Of a stretch of DNA of 64,000 nt, positions 46,626 through 58,200 are shown piece by piece (positions within the stretch are counted from its first letter, which is position 1; the number at the start of each line of letters is the position of its first letter). A program made the translations under genes and the position numbers. Under the pieces are notes generated by a model. It saw only the letters and a list, made by a program, of their open reading frames with translations. It was not told the DNA's origin and ran no database searches. The stretch is from Asterias amurensis (lineage: Eukaryota > Echinodermata > Asteroidea > Forcipulatida > Asteriidae), in assembly GCF_032118995.1 (NCBI RefSeq), contig NC_092667.1, forward strand, positions 3,774,931 to 3,838,930, given 5' to 3'.

Positions 46626-47830
46626 ATCATGACTAAGTTTACAATATCCATATCAAGTGTGAAGAGTTCGGAAAATATCGACCGTTAAAGTAGAATAGCG
46701 CCCTCAGGTGAACGCACGTGCGTTTTACAAAACGGTGTAGTATGGCGCTAAAAGTTTTGCATGAGTCTGATTCCCAGACGACACCCCATGCCTGGTGCCC
46801 GTAAAGTGTCAAAGAGTTCCGACTATTTTTCGCATTCGTGTTTTTGACACTTTTGCATGTTTGGCAAATATTATCGTCTGCTCACCACTGAACCAACATG
46901 TTAATTGTGTCCGAGCTCAACTGTGACAACTTGAGGATGAATGTTGAAGACTTTTAAGGCCTTGGACTGGAAAATGCGCAAAAGAAGGAGCAAATTTGTT
47001 GCCATAAACATTAATGTTTTGGAAGTGGCGTCATTATACTGCTGGCTGAACATGCTGAAGACCAAGGTAAATAACGAGAGGCACTGACTTTAATTAATCT
47101 TTTTGTTTTCCCCTTACATTCTTCCATAGGCACGGGCTTACATATTACTGTTTATGTATGCCCCTGAAAAGCCAATAACTTTCCGGAAAACAATAAAACT
47201 TTTTCTCTTTTTCATGGCAAAAGTTTACAATATCAATTTTAATCAGTCGGAAGAATTCGGAAAAAATCGACCGTAAAAGTATTATACCGCCCTCAAGTGC
47301 ACGCACGTGCGTTTCACAAAATGGGCGGTGCAGCGCTAAAAGTTTTGTACAGGTCTGGGTTCCAAGCGACACCCTAGCTTAGTGAACAATGAAGTGACAA
47401 AACGCTCCGACTATTTTTCGCACTCGGTTTTTGACACTTTTGCATGGTTTCGGCAATTGTCGTCTGCTCACCACTGAACCAACATGTTTGTGTCCGGCGA
47501 GCTCAACTGTGACAACTTTGAGGATGAAATTGAAGACTTTAAGGACTTATTTGGACTGGAAAATGTTGCAATTACTTTGGAGAAGACAACACAACAGTTT
47601 CCGTTTTACGCAAAAGGAGGAATACATTTTTTGCCATAAATTGATGTTTTGAAAGTGGCGTAGTACTGCTGGTGCTGAACATACTGAAAAGACCAACAAT
47701 TCCAGGTAACGTCACAGGACTTGAAATTAAATTGAACATTGTTTCCCCCTACATTAGTTCATTGGGCATTGGCTTTCACTGTTTATAACCCCATTAAAAC
47801 CCCAAAACTACCCGGCAAAACAAATAAAGT
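46626..47830. repeat. Tandem duplication of a roughly 590-bp unit
   Basis: Copy 1 runs from 46626 to about 47212 and copy 2 from 47213 to about 47830. Shared blocks in order: AGTTTACAATATC, TCGACCGT(T)AAAGTA, CGCCCTCA, ACGCACGTGCGTTT, GCGCTAAAAGTTTTG, TCCGACTATTTTTCGCA, TTTTTGACACTTTTGCATG, TCGTCTGCTCACCACTGAAC and GAGCTCAACTGTGACAACTT. The layout (GC-rich upstream, ATG, possible donor) is like a promoter plus first exon. Confidence 0.85.
47484..47639 (+). CDS. Hypothetical 51-residue ORF inside a tandemly duplicated unit
   Basis: The ORF starts MFVSGELNCDNFEDEIEDFK and ends GGIHFLP. It is acidic at the front, with no recognised domain, signal peptide or membrane segment. It lies in the second copy of a roughly 590-bp duplication; the first copy (from about 46896) aligns at DNA level but its frame is broken. 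A splice-donor-like CCAG/GTAACG follows at about 47705, so the unit could be a 5' exon of a lost or unrecognised gene. Coding status is unproven. Confidence 0.22.
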   Translation: MFVSGELNCDNFEDEIEDFKDLFGLENVAITLEKTTQQFPFYAKGGIHFLP

Positions 47831-48492
47831 CCACTTATACTTGTATAGTTTTATAACAAATTAATGGAGTCTCTGAAAAGGAACGGCAAATAAATTGTTA
47901 ATGTTACACCGTACACTGCAAAAGTTTTTGCTGTCCGAGTGGGCTGTTTTATTATAAATTTCTTTCTAACAGAAAAGTAATGGGCCACTAAGAATATCAT
48001 TTTTTAAGTGTTATTTCTTTCGCTATTTATTTTTTTGACCCAAACACTCCCCAATGTTTGCTTAAATAAAATAAAATGATATAAAAATGTTTCTTTACAA
48101 AACAGTAGTATAGGAAATGTTTTAATCTGACTGAAAGTTGAGTGGTTATAACAAATAAAACCACTTTCAACCCTCCCCAGATCATGATAAAAACAGAGGA
48201 AGTAAAACAAAAGTTCAACAACAGGTTTTACATTAATTTGCCATGATACATTGAAACATATCCGCATCAAGTTCCCTTAAAAAACGGTCCAAATAGTTAT
48301 CTCTAATTCAAATAAAACCAACCAATAAAAATGTAGCTATCATACAAGATATTTTATATTTATTATCTACGTTAGAACCTCTAATCACTACATTTTCTTT
48401 GGTTCTAAACTTCTGAATAAACAGGAAATTTTTAAATAAATAATTTTATTTAAATGCACAAAACAGATTTGCAACAAATGATTGCCTCGACG

Positions 48493-48682
48493 GGGCCTAA
48501 TTTCATAGGGCTGCTTAAGCACGAATATAAAATTATGCCAAGCACAACAAAAGTGTGCTTACCAGTATAAAGTTACCAGCCAAACTACCATGTCACATGT
48601 ACCATGAGTGACTGGTATTCCTGCTTAGCAGAGAGTTGTTGGGCAATATTTTCTGTTTGCGTAGCTCTATGAAATCGAGCCC
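48493..48682. mobile_element. MITE family N, copy 3
   Basis: GGGCCTAATTTCATAGGGCT plus GCTTAAGCA, facing GCGTAGCTCTATGAAATCG plus AGCCC. It lies between the convergent RIOK1 and stalk-domain genes. Confidence 0.8.
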
Positions 48683-49237
48683 ACAACTAAGTACATTGTT
48701 CTCATTGGCTGACCAAAATTGGAAGCGTGAATCAATATTAGTGTAAATATTGTCAAGAAATATACCACTTGGGAAGTGTACTATTTAAATTTGTAATGCA
48801 GAGTGCAGGCTTTTAGGATTGTAGGTAAGTAGGACAAGCTAGTTTCTACTGTTGGTTGGATTTATCGAACTGTACTATTTAAAAATGCCTCTGTACAAAA
48901 TCTATGGACGGAAAATCTTTAAAAAATTACAAAAGTCCTTTATTATTACACAGATATCTCTTGTTCAAAAATTTACAAAAAAAATGACACGTTATTTATA
49001 AAAAATAACTTATAAAATTGTTTTGGTTGATTACCATTTGAGCTGTTTCACTATGTCAAAAAATAAACATGTACTGTATTTTCTTAATTTTCAAAAATTT
49101 AATAATTCTACACGAAGAAAACATGAAAGCACTTGTAACACATCCTTTTGTTACTTATTACTAAAATAAAAGCGCAGCTGGTATTAAATTTGGATGAGCT
49201 TTTGAAAAAAAATTACTTTATTTCAAAGTCGAACCTA

Positions 49238-52200
49238 CTATATTGTGATTGTAAGCTTCCCAGACTGCAGTTCATGCTTGAGTGTCTTTGGACCTCCTTT
49301 ATGGGTAGTTGGCTCAATGCCCTCCTGCTTCTGTCTCTCTATGTCTTCAACTTCTTCAATGGTAGCAAAAGACTGGTGAAAAGGAAAAAGAAAGACATGT
49401 CAATATACCTTGTACTTCACACAAAAATAATCCTCCTTCCCAATGACCATTTAATATCAACCAATGTGGTTATGATTAATATGCGCCTGCAACCTCCTCA
49501 GTGGTAGCAAAAGACTGAAGTGCAAGACGATCTAGTCGAGTCGGTAAAACATTATGGCAATACCATAGGTCCTACACAATATGCATGCACGTAAACTCAA
49601 TGCCACACACGTGACACTATTCAAATGATAGAGGGCATTTCTGTATTACCGTAGCACTCGAAGCAGTCAATATTTGTTTTTTAACAGCCCAACAGACTTT
49701 GTATCATCCCCTTCACGTAACGACTAATACACAACTGATTGGGTTCATGGTGGGTAAAAAGGATCTGGGTACCGCCATGTGATAGTCTTTATTATAACAC
49801 TCCTAACACAAATTCGGCCTTTTAATTGGTTTAGAGCACGTCACATGATATTTCTTAGTTTTACTAGAACCCTGCCGGCCGTGGGATACTCTTTTGCCAT
49901 GCAGTACTATTGCATTGCAAAAGACTATTACATGGCGCGCGCAGTACCCAGACATCTTTTTTTTACCCGCCTCGAACCCAATCAGTTGTGCATCTGTGTA
50001 TCTGAAATGTTACATGTACGAGGATGATAAATAGTCGGTTGGGGGTGTTATACTACAAATATTGACTGCTTTTACACTCGTGCTAGATTGGTTAAGACTC
50101 CGACTCCCTCGGTGATTCCCGGACCATTCCATTTTCCCCCGGCTCCGCTCGGGAAAATAGAATGCTCCAGGGATCGTCCATCAACACCAGGACAAATTCT
50201 ATGCCTTTATAATATATTTTGCTGAGACTGGTTGATTTTGTAGGATATAAAATTATGAAACCTCTGGCCTTGATCAAGCTCGCTTCGTTCTTAAGTCCTG
50301 CAGGGAAAACATAACAGTCCCACCCCCATCCCATGAAACGGCACCCCTTGTACAAGCTCACCTTAATGGGCTGTTATGGCTCTCTTTTAACATTGGTCTT
50401 GTCATAGTCGCCATTGATAACAAGACCAATGACAAGATTGATGTTAAAAGAGAGACATAACAGCCCAATAAGTGAACTAGCCTTGTGCAAACTAAAGGGT
50501 TTATCTTACCCAAGCAAAAAACACTGCAGCACCAGCACTGACACCCCTGACTTGCTCAAGATCAAACTCTTTAAGGAGTTCATTTGCTCGTCTGGCTGTT
50601 GATAAAGGAATCTTGCTGGGATCACACTGTAAGACGTGTCGTTTCAGCCCTTCCTTGCCTGTTTTGCCAACAAGAGCCTGCATTCCTTTCCAGTCCTGAC
50701 AAGAAAGGACAAATGATTAAGTTATAAAAACGGTTGCAGACTTTCAAAAAAGATGTCCTGCACAGGGTTGAAGCCACGCCGGGCAGTGCCGGGTGGACCT
50801 GCCCAGAACTAAAACATTTTGCCCAGCACTCTGAGCAAAATACACTTCAGCAATGATGGCCCAATATCTAAACATGAATAATTTTGTTGAACCGCTTGCC
50901 CTTGGTGCACTAAAATGGATTCTGCTTTTAAAATCTGTTCTGATCGCTTACTGGAAAAACAAATAAAAACGGTTATTTCAGATACTTTCACGAACACCAA
51001 CACTGAATAGAGGTTTGTAAAAATTTGAATTAAATGAATATATACATTTCCTCTGAAAAAAACACAATTCCATGGTAGCTACTTAGAGTTTTTGATGACA
51101 AACAAATTTTTTTTACCACAATGCAAATTATTTGGGTTAGTTGTTTAGTTTTTTTTATAGCAAACAAAGAAAAAATGGTGCATTTGTAGGTCTGCTTTCA
51201 ATGACACCACAATTACAGTTGACATGCCTCACTGAATGAAGCTGTCTTTTTCATAAACACATAATTGCATAATCAGGAAACATTTGTTATCAAATTATTA
51301 TAGTTGTTAATATTGGATTAATTGTTAGAGAAAATTTGTACAAAATAAAACTTAAAAATTAGTGAAGAAAAAAACACTTACCTTTCACATAAGTCATTCA
51401 TACAAACCATTGTTTTATTTTACCCTGAAGTGGAGAATTTAGTTTGGCAAGTAAAATTGGAACTTATTCAAGAACTAGGCATCCAAGAGATGACATAACA
51501 CAGGATGCATACAATTGTACTCCACATATCTGTCTCATACTAATGTCTTTGTTTGTTTAAATAAATAACAATGATAATAATAGTGGCTTCTTGAGTGCCT
51601 CAGTGCCTCATCCGTCACTCAGTGACACTTAAAGCACTTCAACATTCAGTATTATTCTGCAAGGTATGTGGGACTACCTTGATATTTTCCTTTACTCCTT
51701 TTACATAACATCAAGTAAAATTGACAGGGTGCTGTGGTGCAATATGCAGCCAATCAAACCAGGAACACTGGGACGAACCCCTTCTTTCTCCAAAAAGTGC
51801 ACTGGGCTATTTTTCTTGCATTGCACAACACGCGAATGGAAAGCATCCAAATGGAAAGCATTATGGTTAAGTGTCTTGCTTTAGAACACAGGTGTCACGA
51901 ATGGGACTCGTCCCACACTCTGCTGATTAGAAACACCAGAGCTCGAGTCCGGGGCTCTAAACCACGAGTCCATGACACGCCAAATAAATCAAAGTACTAT
52001 AAAACAAACAAAGAATCATAGCAGGAGAACATCTTGGGATGGATCTTGTGTTATGCCCTCAGTTGTTATTAACTTACTTGACTGCATGTCATATGAATAT
52101 GGGATGCATTCTCTTGGTATAGCTACTTGAAGATGGGAATGACCAATGTAAAAATGACCCACAAACAAGTTCACAAAGAACCTATGCATTTAAGTTAAAG

Positions 52201-55200
52201 AGGATTTTCAGTATTTCTGGAGAAATTTTATTTAAAACACTGTCGACAGTCTTAAAGAATCCGTACTTTCTTTTGTTTTGTTTGCAGATAACTCTGATTC
52301 CTAAATCAATTTCTGAAATTCCTCATTCCTCATGAGCTAAACTAAAACATTTTGAGTTATCGAGGTGAAATTTATCAATTTCCTGATGGAGGATATTGTT
52401 TATGGCATGGTGCGTATGAACATTTTTGCACTGATTCAAGGTTTTAGAAAAGTGCATTTTTTAGGACCTCTCTTAACATTTTGATAATCTTTCCTTTAAT
52501 TTAATGCATATTGACCTAATGACAATGAAACCCACACATGGTCTTATGATCAGTAACAGATTTAAAGCGTGGCATATAATAAGGGCCATGTTTTCTTAAT
52601 TCATGTTTCTTTTACAATCTATGTTTCTTTTTGGATGTGTTTTGCATAAAGAGAACATTTTGTTTCAACACCAGCAAAAGTAATTGGTTGGGCAAGGGAT
52701 AGAAAGATCGACCAAATCTGTCACTGATCATGGATAGTTAAACTCACCTTGCACCAGCTACATAATGATTGACACATGCTACATAAATGTTAGTTCTGCT
52801 CATGTAAATATGTGTCTTAAGCCCAGTTCATACTTCCTGTGAATGTGAATGCGATACGAATTTTGACATCACAAGTTCGCAATGAATACTTCAAAAGTCT
52901 TGCCCACAGGGCAACTCCTGCGAAATATATTTGGAGTGAAAATGAAGCTGTGGCGTCAAAATTTGTATCGCATTCGCAGGAAGTATGAACAGGGCTTAAG
53001 ACACTGAACAGTATGTGGACTCTAAAATGTCAAACATTGTCTGACATGAATGTAATGGTTAATGGTTGGGGGTACATGTATTTGGAAAATGTTTTTGAAC
53101 TTAATGCTCAACTCAACACTACTGGATACAATGTTAATGTACGACATGCAATTCCACTGTTGGGCCAAGGAATAAAGAATTGTCACAGGGGATATGGTAA
53201 TGAAAATTTGACCGGCTAAATGTATCTTGCAGCAAGAAAAAAACATTCGCTATGGAAAACTACTGTATCCTTATAAAACCATGAACCACCAAAATTATAA
53301 ATGATCAAAGTAAGAAATATGCTTCAAAATATTCAGAGAAGAAGAGAAAATAGAAAAAGTTCAGTTAGGGAGAATAGTAAATATATGAAAAATTTCTCTT
53401 GAAATGCAGATCTAACTGCTCGTAGTAAAAATATAGATGTAGGAAAAGAAGAAATGGTTGAGAAATATTTTTTCTAAAGAGGGAATAACAAGACAGATTT
53501 AATTTTGAAGTACCGTACATGACAGTGCCAAATAATGGAAAACTAAGTGCAAAGACAGGAGATGGTTTTTGATAATCCGAGACATATTCATACTCTTTCA
53601 CAGAATGACACTAAGAACTCTTGTCTAGAATTGAAAAAACTATGTGCAGAAAACAAAGAAAAATGGGTGCAAAGGGAAGTGAATGTTCAGAATCTGATAC
53701 AATGACTAAAAAATCCTAAGTTCATGATTGACGCCAAAATGGTTTTAGTCGTAACTACATTTGACAACCCTCTTTGACAATTCTTTGTTCCTTGACCTCT
53801 GACCCTACACCACAGTTCCTTCTAGTGTAACTATGGCCTTCTTGCTACCTTCAGAGTGTTTTCCTTGTTGCCTAGCAACAAATAAGTGCCAATCATGACC
53901 ATGTGGACAGCCCTTGGGGGTTTGTTGTAGCTGCGAATCTCAGCCACAGTGCTCTGCTTTAGGTTGAGAATCTCATCTTTAAGACGCTTGAGACGTTTGA
54001 GATTCAGGAGAAGCTTGTTGGCTCGTATCATCTCCTGGGGCATGTGGGCCTCCATGGAGTTCTTCTTGACAAAGTTGATGGCTTTCTCAAGCTCTTCCAG
54101 GTTGCGAAGTTCCATGGCTTTGATGAGATCTGCATTGAGATAGACATAAAAAAACAAATTGTCGGGAATACAAACAGATAACTTAAAGATTGACATTGGA
54201 TAGCAGGTCTGGAATTATACAGAATCATTTGCCTCAGTTTTCCCGGTTCTAGGCCTTTGTGCCCCTTTAAAAGTATTCTATCGACTCGCAGAGTTTACAG
54301 CACAGTGCCTTTTTTAAATGAAAATGACCTTGCCCCTTTCAAAGATGAAAAACCAGGCCTGGGATAGAGGACAATTTTTTTCAACCAGCATTCTGCCATC
54401 ATGGCAAGTAAAATAAAATCCGCTTAAGTAAACAAACTTACTTTCTTTTGCCTTCATCTGTGTCAGTATTCTCTCTGCCTTGTGTAGGTCACCTTCTGTG
54501 TCAGCAAGCTTGGCCTTCTTGAACTCCGACACTGACTTGTTGAGCAGGGTTCGATCTTTCTTCTTTATTGCCACTTTGAGATCCTTGCGGATACGATCAT
54601 TTCGTTCACCTAAAACATAAAAATATAAATACATATTGTAATAGAAAAATCAAAAATTAGTAACTGAACATCCAAGAATAAATCCCTTGAAAAATACAGT
54701 CATGTTTTTGATTGAAAATTTTTTGCAATCATTTCATAACAAATGTAAGGCGAGTCAATTCATTTCAGATGTCAAGTATCAATTTTGATGAAATTTCCTC
54801 CAAATGTTTTGTGAATCTTGAAAACATCTCTGCATGCTTTGTTTAGGTTATGTGTTTAACTTAAAGACTTTCAAGGTTTTCTAGGAGATACGGATAGGGT
54901 GTAAAGCGGTAGGTCCCGTGTGTTGTGTAATGTACCTAAAAGAACCCATGAGTGCACTTATTGCAAAGAGAAGAGGTTCACCCGGTCTTCCCGGTCTGAT
55001 CGGCAGCATATTGCGCCCACACAGCACCTTGCTGGTGCTTTGAAGGAATAGGTCTCATACTTTTAAACAAAGCTCCACATACCTTGCAGGACAAAATGCT
55101 AAGCAATATAATATTCCCCAAAGAGTGTGATAAAGAACTTATTGTATTGATACTATTATAAAGGAAATAAATTTCTTACGTTTTGCTTTCTCTTTGGCTA

Positions 55201-58200
55201 TTTTCTCTGCCTCTTCTGCAGCCTTCTTAGACGCTGCATCCGTAGCATTCTTGATGGCCTCCTTGGCTCGCTTAGCCTCCTCCTCAGCCTCTATCTCCCT
55301 GGCAGCTGCAAGCTATAAAACAAGTATAAGATTTGTTGTTGGGACTGCTAAACAGGCTCTGCTTACCGTTAGCAAAGAATCGGTCCTTACTGAAGCAGGG
55401 AGTTCCATCATGCGTTAGCAGGGAATTGTTGCTTGTGCGCGCGTACTCCACACTACTAAGCATTCTTCGCTTACACAACTAGCACAGAAATTCGGTGCTT
55501 GCACAGTAAGCGGAGAATGGTAAATGTAAGCGCGGAATTCGGCAGTAAGCAGAGCCAAGAAATCGGGCCCTGCAGCCGATTTCACGAAACGCTAGGATTA
55601 AACCTATCTCGAGTTATTAAAACAAATAACAAAGAAGGGAGTGACTTGGAGAAGAACTTAAGTTGTTTGCCTTTTGCCTTTTGTTTTTTGTTAAGCGCAT
55701 TGGTATTTCTTTCAGTTATGAAATGCGCTATATAAGAATTAGCTATTATTATTATTATTATTAAGTGAAGAAACCTTACCTCAGCTTCTTCCTCCACATT
55801 CTTAGCCATCTCCTGTTCCTTCTTCTCTTGTTCTTCAAGCTCTCTAGCCTTCCTCTCAAGCTCCTTCTGAGCCTCAAGGGCTTGCTGAACCTCAATGATC
55901 TCCAGTTCTCGCTGCCTCTCTCGCTCCAACTCTTCAAGCTTGAGGCGCCGTCGTTTCTCCTCCTCTTTCTCCCGATCATCTGCTTCTTTCTTGCCCAGTG
56001 CTGGATTTTTTTTACAAAAAAAGGAATACAAAGGGTTTAAAACAAAAAAGGACAAAGTGTGTAATAATTTGTTATACATTGTGAACATAATCTATTAGTC
56101 AAATTTTACAGGTTTTGACCATTTCCTTTGAAGTAATGTTGCACTACAGCACAAGTTAAATCCCAAAGACTCGGAGCCTGTCCCTTATGAAAAGAGATAA
56201 CATTTAAAAACACAATATGCACCTATAATATTGAACTAACTAATCAATCAATCAATCAATTAATCTTGCACCATATCCCGCAGCACATTGACTCAACAAA
56301 TTTTCACTCTCCATCGGTGTTCCAGGTAGAAGATGCTGTTAGCGATGATATTATTTTCTCATCTCTACAGAGGCCTTCCCCGTTGATTTTTACAAAAAAT
56401 AAATTGCAGAGATTTTTACCTTCTTCTTGTTTCCTCCGTTGGTCTTCCTCCCTCTCCTTCATCAATTGATCCTCGTCTTCCTTCTTTTTGGCTTTCTTCT
56501 TTCTGTCTTCTTCCTCTTTTGCAAGCCGCTCTGCCTCCATCTTGGCAAGTCTTTCTCGTCGAGCCTTGTCCTCTGCTTGTTTCTTCTTCTCATTTTGTTT
56601 GGCCCTTTCTGCATTATACATAACAAAAACAGGAACTTCAGGCCTGAACTTACTTTCAAAAACCCAAGGTCGTTTTCATTTTGCGATTGGTCTGCACTTT
56701 CATTTGCCATGGGTATAAGCAGTGTTAAGTACCACATAAGTTGCTGGCTAAGACACCATGGGGTGAAAGATCATTCACTTCTACTGCCTCTGCATTATGG
56801 AACGACTTGCCGAATCATGTTAAACTTTCTCCATCATCAGTATCACTAGCTTTGTCCAAAACTTCCCTCAATACTCATTATGAGGACTAAAGCTTTCCCT
56901 TCTTTTAATGTGTCACTTCGCCATAAGCATATTAAGGTGAATATCGGCGCATTATAAATGGCCATTATGATTGTTATTATTTTTCTTCTTCTTCTTCTTC
57001 TTCTTATTATTAAGGTGCTGTTTAATCAAAACACTGTTTGCTCACCTTCTTTCTGCCTCTTTTCTTCGTTCTCTGTATTTGCTAAATCTTCTTGGCTAGG
57101 AATGTTACAAAGATCAACCTCGATCTCTGTAAAGCTCACACCACTGCCGGGTACCAGGCGACTTTTGACAAATTTCTCCCAGCGGTACTTTGAGAATAGT
57201 TTTCCGTGGACTGCTTCCAGCATAAACCTGCATGAAAACACTTTGTCATTAATTTTAACTAACCAAAAACTCTTTAAAATCAAACAGTTAGTCTTGTTTC
57301 ATTTGGATTTACTGAGTGTACTGCACTGAAAAACACCCATCAACACCCATCATGCTTAGTGTCAAGCATTGACGTCATACATTGATGTCATCAACCAACT
57401 GCCATCTTTAAAACAATTTAAAAGCATAGTTGTACTTGCACAAGATAGACCAACGAAAGTAAATAAAAATTACAGTAGCTTCTTATAGCACTAAAATCTG
57501 TCAGTCAGTGATGCTTATGGCACTTGTACATTATTACCCCTGCTCACTGGGCCATTTATTTTATTCCTTAAAAACCATCTCAGCTTCCTGGGGAGTATAA
57601 AACCTGTGCTGCCAAGCACAAGAAACATCTCTGCCCTCACATGTACCAATTTAGCCCTGGGTGAAGAGAAGCATTTACAGTAAGTGTCTTGCTCAAGGAC
57701 ACAAGTGTCAAGACTCACATCCTAATGACTTAGCCACCAGAGCTTGAATTCAATGCTTTTAACCGCATGGCCATGACACCCTAAAGGGTGCCCTAGTTCA
57801 ATGATAGCATAATGCTAAGGTGTATACCAAAATAACCGCAGTCCACTGTTTGGCTTTTGAGGTACCATGGGTCTTTCTAAGAGTGAGGACAGTTCTTACG
57901 TGTTTAGTAATGTGAAAACTTTCAGCAGCCTCTAATTACGTTTTGTTTTACCTGGCCTGATCTTCTGTGATGAAGTCTTGCTGGTTCCGATCTAAGATGG
58001 AAAACTCCCAGCGGAAATCCTTGAGTAGGAAGTAGCGTCTATCCATCTCTTGCAGCATGCTAAACAATTCACTGGGTTCACACACATCAGTAATGCAGCA
58101 ATAGTCCATAGCTGCTCTTATCTGGGGTAACAATAAAATTAAGACTGTCTTGACATTAGCATTTTCCTTTTTTCAATAAAATAACATTTAGTGGTTTTTT

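Noticed and set aside
55765-56600. Plus-strand Leu/Ser-rich ORFs opposite the coiled-coil exons
   Set aside because: They are antisense shadows of Glu/Lys codons in the minus-strand exons; no splice or start context supports them.
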